A DNA stretch of 64,000 bases from Lojkania enalia (lineage: Eukaryota > Ascomycota > Dothideomycetes > Pleosporales): contig ML986673.1 of NCBI GenBank assembly GCA_010094045.1, forward strand, positions 23,164 through 87,163, read 5' to 3'. Under the pieces are notes generated by a model, which had not been told where the DNA came from, made no database searches, and saw only the letters and a list, made by a program, of their open reading frames with translations. How positions within the stretch are numbered: position 1 is the stretch's first letter; every line of letters begins with the position of its first letter. Positions 1 through 9,838 of this stretch are shown one piece after another. Made by a program: the position numbers and the translations under genes.

Positions 1-1443
1 TAATTATAGTCTATCTAATATAGAGATAGTACTTATACCTTTAATTATCTTATATTTGCGTTCTTTGCGCTTTATAAATATTATATTTACCGCCCAGAGT
101 TTTCTATTCTCGATTTCTAAAATTAAGTATCTATATACTATAGATATAATACTCTTTATAAGGCTTATAAGACTTTTAAGTATTAATATTAGTAAGTTAC
201 TTTAATATCGTTCTACATGCTGTTATATATATTATATCTAGTATTCTACCTCTAGGCGATTGTGTAGTATTTATAACTACTATATAGTAGGTTTTAAGAG
301 TAGTAGTATCGGGGTTTATAAGGCTTAAATATTAAGCTTTAAAATAATACAATCTGGACTAAATAGGACTAATCTAGTCCTTCTAAAGCCTCTAGCTATA
401 TTTTTATCTATAATAGCGTTGTTAAAGGCCGCTTTAAATATAGGTAGGAAGTCTTCTTTAGTTATATAGTTAATGCGGCACTAAATTAAGCTTTTAATCT
501 CCTTACTATATACATGCTTTAATAGACCAAAACAGCCTATATTAAGTAGCTGTAAAAGGTGCAATAAGTGCGGAGGTATATAAAGTATAATAATATTATA
601 TTCTTTATAATAATTATAAAATTTAATAGAATTATAGCTATTATAGCCGTCTATAATAAGTAATTAGTAGGCGCTAGTAGTACTGGCTTTAGTATACTTG
701 TTAAAGTGCTTAAGCTACTTAAACCTATATTTAATAGATGTCCAGCCCTTCTTACTAATAGATAGAACCTACTGAGGCCTATCTATAATTAACTGGTGCT
801 AGGTATCGTATTATTACACTCCCTTAAGGATAATAAACAGCAGAATTAGCCAGCCACGCGTATTTACTACTATAATTGCCGTCACCTACTTAATATTGCC
901 TAGCTAAATAGATTTAGGTGCTTGTCACTTCTTAGTACTAGTAATAACTATTCTTAGGCTAATTTTACTTATTTAGAAGCTAGTCTTATTAAAATTATAC
1001 GTGTCTTTATTAAGGATACTATACTTAGCCTTAGTATTATATATAAGGCGGAACCAGCCCTAAATAACCTTAGGATCTTTATTTAAAGCTCTTTAGTAGT
1101 CGTATTATTAATTAACGTGTAACTTAAGCTCTGGAATATGTGAGACAAAGCGGTTAGGCTAATTTTTACCGACGCGTTACTGACTGTAGTTAAGAAGCAG
1201 TTTATCGGCTATATCTCGCAATATATCGAGATTGAGTTAAAATCCACGCATATCTACGTCAAGTGCATATTCAATAATAGCCTTCTCCTCTAGATCGGTA
1301 AGGTTCTTACAATTGGGGGTGCAATCGGCCCGGCAGGGGATTCTATTGCGACGGTTGAGGAGGGTTTTTGCGTTAACGTTATACAAGTCTACAGTAGACT
1401 GATTTAACCCAAATTAGCCTAAATCGATAGCTTCTATCGCCAT
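1..1443 (-). pseudogene. Fot1/pogo-type DDE transposase relic
   Basis: Translating the minus strand from the ATG at 1443 gives an N-terminus MAIEAIDLG followed by a stop where Gln would fit. Next come blocks matching the CENP-B/HTH_psq part of pogo transposases: NLTDLEEKAIIEYALDVD (about 1305-1250), then NRFVSHIPELKL and RALNKDPKVI (about 1150-1070). The catalytic part follows: a block like GNIKxVTAI (about 900), LLIIDGYNSHNSIKF (about 655-610) and PPHLLHLLQLLNIGCFGLLK (about 580-520). These are the second DDE aspartate region and the PPHTSHxLQPLD region of the family. Many TAG/TAA stops sit where CAG, CAA or TGG codons are expected, as RIP produces. The gene is dead. Confidence 0.85.
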
Positions 1444-1745
1444 ATTAATATTGGCTTCAGATGAGCGCATAATAAAGCGTGGTTGTGGAGATATCACGAA
1501 AAATAATAGGGTGATGGAGAAATCAGTGGGGCGCATGTAACTCGGTGGTGTATGTAACTCGGTGGTGGATTACGTTATAATAGTAAAGAAAATAGCTTTC
1601 GTACGATGAGAGCTAAATTTTGGTAAGGAAAGATGGCTTGTGCGCTAAATTATCCGATAATATCGTATATTATTCAGCATAAAATAATCGCCAAGTACGA
1701 TAATTTATTTTTTACGAAACGATAATTTTATTTTTAGCAACCCTG
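1..1745 (-). mobile_element. RIP-mutated Fot1/pogo-type DNA transposon (left end cut by window)
   Basis: AT-rich block almost free of CA and TG dinucleotides, ending abruptly near 1745 where base composition becomes balanced. It contains a minus-strand transposase relic (separate entry) whose start lies at 1443. The 300 bp upstream of that start, 1444-1745, would be the element's 5' non-coding end. It holds an exact 16-bp direct repeat (1535-1550 and 1552-1567) and two copies of an ACGATAATTT-like word near 1698-1732. I could not identify terminal inverted repeats because the other end lies outside the window. Confidence 0.75.
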
Positions 1746-2069
1746 GATGTGCGCTACGCTAGTTTGGGTAAGACGCACTCACGCTGTAGCTTACTATGCT
1801 AACTTAAAGAGGAACAGTAGAGAGCGGCTTGAAGCCATACTAAAGAAGGAAATATTTGCTCATCTATGCAGACACATGCGTAAAGCTAAGCATAGATAGG
1901 CGTAGAGCCATGTAAGGACGGGCGTAAAGCTATGTATGCGGTGTAGTATAGGCTTTCGACTTAAACAATAAGCATCTATTCTACTGTCGGCTTCTAAAAA
2001 GTACGGCTTTTTCTATCTGTTTGAGATCTATACACCTTTTACTTACTATATTCACACTTCAGGTATACC

Positions 2070-2327
2070 ATGCCGCCAAAGCATCTAGCTACCATACGCG
2101 TCTATTATCAAGCCGGCCCGGGCATCCGTATTATAGAAATAGGCACCGAAAATGACGGTTGGACCGGAGATTTCCTGCAGCCCAACCAAGATCATGTGAT
2201 CGACGGGGATGGTGGCATAAACATCGAATATCCGCAGGCGGAACCGTACGAGCTGTCTTGTTGGCTGCATGACAGCGGCGACGCAGGCTTTGGAGACGAC
2301 GAATGGATAGAAAAATACTCGATCTAG
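2070..2327 (+). CDS. Small ORF with fucose-lectin-like segment (uncertain)
   Basis: 85-codon ORF starting ATG, with normal base composition, just outside the RIP block. Residues 7-33 contain IRVYYQ, then IRIIEIG, then GWTGDF. This resembles one blade of the AAL/AFL-type fungal fucose-specific lectin propeller (IRVYYQ...IREx...W..G). A real lectin has about six blades and 300 residues, so this would be one blade or a distant relative. The rest is acidic (DGDGGINIEYP, DSGDAGFGDDEW). It could be the first exon of a gene continuing through 2334-3028 or a fragment. The lectin link is inference from one motif. Confidence 0.4.
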   Translation: MPPKHLATIRVYYQAGPGIRIIEIGTENDGWTGDFLQPNQDHVIDGDGGINIEYPQAEPYELSCWLHDSGDAGFGDDEWIEKYSI

Positions 2328-2423
2328 GATGTTATGAGCCCATGCCACTCGATGGGCGAACCGTTACCATTGCAGTTCGGCAACGTGAGTTCGACGAACC
2401 TTTGGCCGGACGGCGAGAGTATT

Positions 2424-2621
2424 GAATATGGCCATCACATTTCCCTAGGACTGGGTGTCATGACTTCAGTCCCAATTGGATCGCACAATCCCTTTCTCTT
2501 GCAGCTGGACGACGTGAGTACCGCATATGGCCACTGCAATATCCCAGGGCTGAATGGTTTGACGCCACTCTTGATGGGATCGCACCAGTCGTTTCTCTTG
2601 CGGTTCGGCGGCGGTATTGTA
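2424..2621 (+). repeat. Two diverged 99-bp tandem units
   Basis: The word ATATGGCCA followed by a similar 90 bp recurs at an offset of exactly 99 bp (2426 and 2525). Both units end in the run GATCGCAC...TTTCTCTTGC. The period is 33 codons. In the frame that is open from 2334 the units read EYGHHISLGLG...IGSHNPFLLQLDDVST and AYGHCNIPGLN...MGSHQSFLLRFGGG. A third partial match (TTGCAG...CAACGTGAGT, 2370-2392) precedes them with a 30-bp length difference. No function recognised. Confidence 0.6.
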
Positions 2622-2734
2622 AGCCCCAGAGATGACTTTTTAGCCATATGTGCGTGTCTAATTTTTAATGGTAGCACAGCTGTTGGAGGTCTATCTAATC
2701 AGGCAGCCTTAACAGGTACCTGGACCTCTAGGCT

Positions 2735-3028
2735 TTGTCGCGGGGAAAATATACTTACCAAACGGCTAAAGAAGGCGTGTGGGAATATATCAAAGGAGGC
2801 TGCAAGTCTATATTCAAAATCTGTAAAATTGATAATATTGCTAACTCTATGTTGAAGATTGTTGTCCAAGCAATTAAAAATGCAACTCCTCGCATCATCC
2901 AAATCGTTGAGAATGAGATCAGGAAGTTCTGTTCCCCCGACGAAAATTTCGATGAAGGAAATTTCGATGAAGGCTATAAGGAGAGTTTAGGCAAAGCTAC
3001 AAGCGCATTGAAGGATTTACAGGTATAA
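2735..3028 (+). CDS. Unrecognised ORF, possible terminal exon
   Basis: Open frame of 97 codons with no ATG at its beginning (it opens on TTG just after a CTAG that could serve as a splice acceptor), so if real it is an internal or last exon. It is lysine- and isoleucine-rich with predicted helical character (GVWEYIKGGCKSIFKICKID, then AIKNATPRIIQIVENEIRKF). The ten-residue segment NFDEGNFDEG is an exact pentapeptide duplication. It lies immediately downstream of the 99-bp repeats and of the lectin-like ORF, and all three could belong to one gene. I recognise no family. Confidence 0.3.
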   Translation: MSRGKYTYQTAKEGVWEYIKGGCKSIFKICKIDNIANSMLKIVVQAIKNATPRIIQIVENEIRKFCSPDENFDEGNFDEGYKESLGKATSALKDLQV

Positions 3029-3059
3029 ATCTAGAGAGAATGTTGGCTTTAGTGGGATA

Positions 3060-3905
3060 TGGCTAAACGTCATAAATCCTCTACAATTCAATTTCTACAA
3101 TGATGTTGTACTACTTTAAGCGAACGTGGAGGAAAATTTCGGTACTAATATTTGATTTTATCTTTAAACGAGTTTGACGGCCATATCTCTTGAGCCTCGT
3201 TCCACAACATATATACGGGATTGTTCGTCCTGTAGCCCCATGAACAAGACTTTCCCGAAATCGCCGACTGTGGCGGGATCGACGAATACTGAGGCTGCTG
3301 ACGACTCTCAGCTTGCTTCTCATATTTTGATCGTATGGTACAGTTGTGCACAGCTACATCGTGAGCGATAGCTATATCACCCATCTCGTTGCTTATTGCA
3401 CACACAAGTCTACGTCCTATTTAGCATAAGCGGGCTTCTAACATGTACTTTATACTTTGTATTTGGTGTGTCCTCTAATATTATATCCCTTGCCAGACCT
3501 TGTGTCGTAACAATCCCTTTGGTCGCTCTCCAGCTCGTTAGAGCCAAGTCGTTCTTGGGCCAGGCCCTCCATCGTTACGCGGTATCTCCTCTTCTAGAAA
3601 ATCCTGTTCGAGAGCAAGGAATATGTGTTGTTGTACTCATTACCATCATCCGTAGTAGACTGGGTATGATTGCTATAAGCCTATATTTCTTGTCAGCAGT
3701 ACTAATAGCAAAACAATCGCTACGAACCCGCCAGTGCTAGTACCTCCGATCATGTTGAAGTAGTCTCAAGGTTTTGGTGACGATTCTGCGTCGATATTGC
3801 CCATCAGCTGCTTCAAGATCCGGAGTGTCGACAGGCCGCGGATGCCATCGCCATCTAGAGCGACCAGGCAGATGTCATGCTTGGGTATGGCAGGATCGGC
3901 GAGTA
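3060..3905 (-). pseudogene. Patatin-like phospholipase pseudogene
   Basis: Several frames on the minus strand together match a patatin-like phospholipase. The oxyanion-hole motif reads ICLVALDGDGIRGLS (about 3870-3829; family DGGGxRG, one Gly changed to Asp). The nucleophile elbow GTSTGG is preceded by DYFNMIG (3765-3727). A distal block NNPVYMLWNEAQEIWPSNSF lies at about 3225-3165. Family enzymes hydrolyse acyl chains with a Ser-Asp dyad, and in fungi the domain is common as the N-terminal effector of NLR-type proteins. Here stops (for example after SSPKP) and frameshifts separate the blocks, and the middle cannot be read. No NACHT/NB-ARC region follows. The mutations are not specially RIP-like. 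Confidence 0.8.
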
Positions 3906-5175
3906 TAATATTAATTAGCCAGGCTTAACGAGAAGTATGCAGCAGTACGCTTACAACATCACAAGAGTGCAGAGCCGCGCGGGCGATGTAGACAGTGTCG
4001 TACAGCAGTCTATCTTCATCTCTACGAGGTTGAGATTATAGGCAGTGTATCTAGATTTGCCAATTCGCCATCTAGGCTAGAAGGAAGGTTCAGCCGAGGC
4101 GCCGTTAGACTTTCCCTGTGAAACTTAGAAGTAGGAAAGGTGGCGGTGCTCCGAAAGCTCTCTACGGTTTGCAAGCACTGGCAGGCGGCTGATCCGCTCC
4201 TGGCAGACCGTTCCGAGCTCGAGCTGCAACGGAGAAGTATTTTCCTGTACCGCGATAATCACGCGACCGCACTAATGGCGCTCTAAAGGATACGTAAAGT
4301 GAGATGTCATGACATTGGTTACAAGATTTTACATAGCTACAGGCCTAAGAGCTATATTCTAGGCTTGCTTGATTGATATAACACTGGTAAGAGCTTAATA
4401 GTAGTGCTGTGGTAAACGAACTCTGCTATGTGTTAAAAAAAAAAGGAGGCTCCGCGCAAAGGCGACCGACGCGAGCGTAATTTTTAGGTGGTAGGCTTCT
4501 AAATATTCGGAATGGCTATAGTACATAATTGATACAAAATCATGGTAAAAATTAACGTGCACAAAGATTCTGAGCTGCTTGAAGCCAAAATAACACTCAT
4601 ATTTCCCGGCACAGCGGCTTCTCGCGACGTAGGGAGGGACGTTAGGAGAATTTTATTCATTCAATTGTGGAAGCCATGATCACATATGCGCATCTAAGTC
4701 TACAAAATACGCAAGCAAGACTGCCCCATTAGGGCAACACCTACCTTCTGCTCACTCGAAAATGATCCAACATCTTACCACCAACATTCACCGTGACGTT
4801 TGAACACCGTCTAACGTAATCTCTCTATATTCAGACGTTGCTGCGGATGACGGCGCTTTGGTTCTCGATGACAATCGCCACCTGGCCCTACACTCCAATT
4901 GGTCCATCGGAATCCGTGCCCTATCAATCGGGACGAGCCACGCCTCTTTCGCCCGGCAAGTGAACCCCAACCCCGAGATCATCCGGAAATGGATTTAAAT
5001 GAGAGCGGCGCCATCAGGATGTATATTAACTTCATTCAGCCTTTCCGTGATATGAGGTCGGTTTCCTTTGGCAAGCCGTTGATGGCAACTGGTGCTGGTC
5101 CACCTCCAAACTTTGAACTTGACTTTCCACCATCACTCTCAAATTTTATCACTATAATTCCACAAATTAATACGC
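3906..5175. other. No convincing gene
   Basis: Moderate GC sequence with a short coding-like run on the plus strand near 4140-4285 (LSTVCKHWQAADPLL), a ten-base A run at 4435-4445 and stop-rich surroundings. The conceptual protein at 4760-5000 has no recognisable motif. An ATG at 5080 opens a 33-codon frame that might be a leader exon of the next gene, but I could not connect it in frame. Confidence 0.5.
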
Positions 5176-5183
5176 TATAAAAG
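5176..5183 (+). promoter_or_regulatory. TATA-box-like site
   Basis: TATAAAAG lies a short distance upstream of the rhodopsin-like membrane protein gene and close to an ATG at 5189. The match to the TATA consensus is good, but use in vivo is inferred only. Confidence 0.4.
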
Positions 5184-5259
5184 AATATGTCACTTGCTCT
5201 TTCGAGCATCGAGGATTTTGTATCCTTATCACGTATCAAGAAATTCGACTTCTTTGTGA

Positions 5260-6558
5260 GTGTGTCGAGCGTTTCTTATTAGCCCTTCGCTAACTTTAAG
5301 AAAGATAACTACCGCAACATTCTTCTGCCTCGCACTCATTACGAGATTTATACGCATAACTGTCAAAATTCACTATCGGCGTCCATTCAGCCTCGATGAT
5401 TGCCTTGTCCTCATTGGGGCTGTCTGCCTTATTGCCGCTACTGGGTTGACATATTCCTGGCTCGACAATTTCTACCTCGGGGTTGTGCTGGCGAAAGATG
5501 TGTCCTTCGGCTCATCACTAGCCCCTGAAGAGTTAAAAAGTTTCATGAACACGGATTTGAATGCTTTATTCGTGTCGACTATGGTTCTGCTCTGGACAGC
5601 AATCTTTTGTGTTAAAGGGTCGTTCTTGACATTCTCCCGGCCCATTGTTAAAGCAGTAGGAACTTTGGAGACTTATTACATCATAGTAACCTCAGCGACC
5701 ATTGTGGCATGGGCATATAGAGTTGTGCAACTGATTTTGAAATGCCCTAAATTTAGCGAAGGACCTAGTAAGTAGCCATTTAATGGGAAGGCATTCTGCG
5801 CTAATAGCATTAGTGCAATGTTTCAACCGTGATGAGCAATTAACAGGTGGTACTTCCGCTGCAGGAGCTGCGGTAGATGTGTTTACCAGTTTCATGAGTA
5901 AGGTTCCCATCTCGCTACTCGTTGATAAGGAAGAGACTTAAATATATTTATTCTAGTGTTGAGCATACCAACTCTGCTCTATTCCTATATAAAGCTTTCG
6001 GACAAGCAAAGAACTGCACTTGCGACCTTCTACATTTTCGTGATGGTGATAATTGTTGTCACAATACTTCCCAGCATTGACCTCCCCGGAGCGGTATTCC
6101 AATCGGACGACTTGCCTTGGTCGGTGTTCTGGTCTCATACCGGAGCGAGCATGGCTATAATACTGGCATCCCTCAGCGCTTTCCAAACAGTAATCGTTCT
6201 CAAGTCTAGTGACAACGATGCTCCCAAAAATGCGGAGTTGGAGAGATCTTCCCAAAACGTTTGGTGGCGCATGTCTACCGGCAAAAGCCCAGAAGATGCA
6301 CTGCCGATTGCTCCAAAAGCGGCTATATTGGCCACAACAACTCTAACCCGGAGCGAACAAGCTGATCTCGAAAGGGATAGTCGTCAGGCGATGTCAAGGT
6401 GGTCAGTAAGTACACTCAGCACTCGAAGCTCGCAAAGCTCGATACGATCGAAGCATATTTCTGTGCCAGCTTTTGAAGGTGGTTCAAGTGTGTGGGTCAC
6501 TAGTCTGGGATGGGTCCACGAAAGACGCAGTGAGGAGTACGAGAGGCCCTTTTCTTAA
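5260..6558 (+). CDS. Fungal rhodopsin-like integral membrane protein (PTH11-like superfamily)
   Basis: Three joined exons encode a membrane protein of the fungal rhodopsin-domain family: about 5301-5767, 5847-5897 and 5957-6558. Introns 5768-5846 (GTAAGT...ACAG; a CAG at 5864 also keeps frame) and 5898-5956 (GTAAGG...TAG) restore one frame reading DVFTSFMMLSIPTLLYSYIK. Family landmarks are RRPFSLDDCLVLIGAVCLIA, the FxVK-like segment TAIFCVKGSFLTF, a Cys before the first intron (KCPKFSEG), LSDKQRTALATF and a hydrophilic Ser/Arg-rich tail from about 6230. Six or so membrane segments are visible. The first exon is unresolved: the frame opens on GTG at 5260, and the ATG at 5189 does not join in frame through the obvious donor at 5256. 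The gene may therefore be damaged at its start. Confidence 0.75.
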
Positions 6559-6949
6559 TTCGGGATTGATCAGGAACCTGAGGCCGTGATCACTATTGAG
6601 TAGTGGCAAGAAATCTCCACTTTGACACAGCATTCAATACCTTTCTATTCTTTCAAGTAAATTTAGTTGACTAACATAATATCTACTTTCGAGCGCTCAT
6701 ACGCTAGAATATTGTTAACTCCTGAGTATCACATGCCTTCAAAGTTATCCCCTATATCCATTCGGCGTGAGTAAACTAGGCACGATTTTACTCCATAATC
6801 GCGAATTCCAGAAGATTTAAGGAAATGGAACTTTCTGCTTTTCGTCGTAAAAGAGAAGACCCGGAGTAGAAGTGACAAGTATTCACAAATATTCCAGCAA
6901 ATTTGAAGAATATTGCAAAAGTTTTATTTTTGGTAAATGGGTTGTGCTG
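6559..6949. other. Intergenic, nothing seen
   Basis: Short AT-leaning sequence downstream of the membrane protein gene. It has no ORF of interest and no recognisable repeat before the promoter-like module that starts near 6950. Confidence 0.6.
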
Positions 6950-7085
6950 AAAGGTTATGTAAGGCATAATCCCTACTGAGAGCTGGCCTTGATATCATGT
7001 GACACTGGGACGGACAGTATAAATAGCCTCGATCCTCTATAGATATCAATCAACGCAGTTCTTCTCTTCTGGCTTGATACCTCAC
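6950..7085 (+). repeat. Promoter-like dispersed repeat, module 1 (copy a)
   Basis: This stretch is closely similar to the reverse complement of 16428-16566. Shared words in order are TGATATCATGTGA, a GGAC stretch, ACAGTATAAATAGCC, GATCCTCTATAGATAT and AATCAAC. It includes a TATA-box-like TATAAATAG (7018-7026) followed by a CT-rich segment, which looks like a core promoter copied to two places. No intact gene follows it on the plus strand. Confidence 0.7.
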
Positions 7086-7269
7086 GTATGCGAATAAATT
7101 TCTATTTTCTGACACTAGATGGGTAGAACTATTTATTATCTCGTCTATGGGACCCATGAGATTGCCCAATATCTAGGTTTTTGAGCTAATGGGTCTAATT
7201 ACCAGCTTCGTGCATATACTAACATCCATTAGAGCGTATCCGAGTCGGTCTCGCTTTTCTACACGTTCT

Positions 7270-7430
7270 GTAAGCTCAGGTCACGTACCTGATCAGCTGT
7301 GCAGCTCTTGACGTAGCAGTCTCATGTACTATATATTCCCCCGCCGTACCTTAACTGAGAGGTCAAGGGCACCATCAATACATATATCTATACAACCCTA
7401 TACGGTCTCCACCCCCCTCCTGCTTACACG
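7270..7430 (+). repeat. Promoter-like dispersed repeat, module 2 (copy a)
   Basis: Direct repeat of 20271-20443. The strongest shared segment is GCAGTCTCATGTACTATATA (7312 onward), preceded by GTAAGCT-AGGT-ACGT-CCTGA and followed by ACTGA-AGGTCA and GTCTCCACCC. It contains a TATATATTCC box and a C/T-rich downstream part, again promoter-like. It lies only about 185 bp after module 1. Confidence 0.75.
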
Positions 7431-9706
7431 TTCTTACCATTTTCTAAGGCCCTGGATTATGTCCCTGAATGTCAGTAAAATCATTGTCAGTCTCAACACA
7501 TTTGTAAACCCTATGCCGCAACGATTACATATCTTCGCGTATCTCTTCCGTACAACCAAAAGAACTAACACAATAATGCAATGTAACCGAATATTTTATG
7601 AATCTACACACTATAGTTCTCGTCTAAAAGAACCTTTCAAGAAGTGTTATACGGGTCGAGTTCTGCCGCCAGCGGTGGAACATGAAAAACGTGTGGAGCG
7701 GGAGACGAGTCGGGGGCCGCTCGAATCGGGTATCGTGATATCCCTGCGAAACTCTCGTCGCAAAAAGGACACGTAATCATGTGTAGAAAATGATGATGAT
7801 TGGTCGATTGAAATGATACTCGAACCCAATTCCTCATTTCGAAGCCTTTCTTCGGCTCCAGGACATCACATCACGATGAGATCCATATATGTTCGACATT
7901 TACTTTAATGATAATGCCAACTATGAAGGCTATAGTAACGGGAATTTAGCGACTCGTATATACCTTCATAGATTCGTGATTTCAGAACTAAAGAGCCCTT
8001 CAAACAGTGACGATCAAGCTCACCTATCCCGATGCCGGACATCATAGTCTGCTGGATTTGTATTAAGACGCGGCGTAAACAGAAATTTTGTTTTCTCATA
8101 CTACAAAGTTGAGTGAAATCAAGTTTTGGTCTTTATGAGCTAGCGTGGGATGTGGGAACATGAGTAGGCTTAAACCACTGTCGGCATATCTATTATAGCA
8201 TTGCATCTCAACGAGCAGATTGGGCACAACGATCTCATGGCCTTGAACATAATCTCGGCCTCTAGGAAATTTTAGTGAAAAAAGTGGATTGAATTAAATT
8301 GCCTAATTTTTTCATCGCAGTCCTAGACATGGATTACTTTAACGTGGATTTCTGGGGGTTTATATGGCCATGAAAAGTTTAGACTAGTATCCTCAAATCG
8401 AGCGACGAAGAACGATAAGAAGTAAACGATAGTCTGGCTCATGTATATTCAATTCGGAAAAATGTGATTTTAGTCCAAATAACCCTCTGCTTCATGTTAG
8501 AATGACGTGCTGCATTTGATTGTAATACACATAACATGACACATACATTCTGAAGGCGCGATTTAACATGAAGCTTAATACCCTTGAATTTTAGAGCTCG
8601 GACTGAAATATCCCAACATAATACCTATTGCTATTTAATTTAATTAGCTCGAGTGTGAATATTCGGGGCATGATTTTGTGCACGAACGTCGAAGCAGTAT
8701 ATTCTAGACCTTTCGTAATATTCCATATACTATTTAAACCAAACGCATCATTTCAGGGGCGTAAAATCCGAATCTACAAGAAAGTATTCATATACAACGA
8801 TGGAATACCGGGTACTAATAGAAATTATCATAGAATCGGGTTTTAGTCTGGAAATATGATACACTAATATCTCAAATTCGGAGCCAATAGTGCAAATTAT
8901 GCCATTATCTCTGCGGGACTTTTGTGATATCCATGAAATATTGCCGATATTAGCTTTGGGGGTACAATCTCCCATTATTCTTAGGAAGTAGAGCTTTTAG
9001 ACCCAACAAAGAGGGTACCAACATATCTTCCAATAGAACATTCTTTAGTATTCGAACAAAGCTTGTAATTTATGGGTTTCAGGTCTGCTCGACGAAGTAT
9101 TTGTATACTTCCAAGCCTACCAACTTGCCACAGGATTATGTGTTTAAGAAATTCAACGCTTCCTTCGATCGCAGGCCCACGTGTTCTATGTGAATGCAGC
9201 GGGTCTATGTAAACACGGTGGAGGTTCCTTTCACTTTTATTTCTCATTCATTAAACTCTTTTTTTTCCCATGTCTAAATTGAATGATTAAAACCATGACA
9301 GAGTCTAGAATAAGCCCTTTTAAAATAACATGGACGGAGAGCTTGCTCTTTTAGACGGATGATTATTACATTCTACTGGGATTTAAATTTGATATAATTG
9401 GTAGTGCAATGGGAACTGGAATTGGTATTATAGATGGTGTATATCATGAACGCTTTCGTTTCCCTAAAACAGAGTCCTAGGAGAGCAAATAACATAGATG
9501 GTGGTAGTAGTTCGGAGTTCGGACCTGAATGTGGACTAAAAGGGATTTAAGAATTAGCTCATGCGACAAATTTTGGCAGTATTCGAGAAATGACAAACGC
9601 AGCGAGTGGTAATAGGAAGCGGTAATGAGGTTAGAAAGGTGAGCAGAGGTGAATATAACGATTCTTTTCTGCAACTGCTATTCGATTTGCAAGACTTGTA
9701 CTTTTC
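7431..9706. other. No gene identified
   Basis: Over 2 kb of AT-leaning, stop-rich DNA. The longest open frames (7324-7776 plus; 8981-9247 minus) have no recognisable motif, and the first overlaps the repeat module. There are no strong repeats here beyond the flanking ones. Confidence 0.5.
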
Positions 9707-9711
9707 TATAA

Positions 9712-9833
9712 TGTCAGAGCTGGCTCTGATGAGGGTTGGGAAAACTGCGTCTATTGACTAGAAATGCGAGACATGCTACATATATATCCCTGGACCTGCC
9801 AAGGGGCTAACTGTGAATAGCTTAGCCGTAACA
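9712..9833 (+). mobile_element. Solo-LTR-like small element, copy 1
   Basis: 122-bp copy of a family with two other near-identical members (15372-15497, 44532-44657), all in the same orientation. It starts TGTCAG and ends GTAACA, the TG...CA form of LTRs. It is flanked by TATAA (9707-9711) and TATAG (9834-9838), a 5-bp target duplication with one mismatch. Relative to the others it lacks four bases inside the first hairpin (GGCT) and differs at very few other positions. Confidence 0.8.
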
Positions 9834-9838
9834 TATAG

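Noticed and set aside
7324..7776. 150-codon plus-strand ORF
   Set aside because: Starts inside the promoter-like repeat module 2, and its continuation has no motif.
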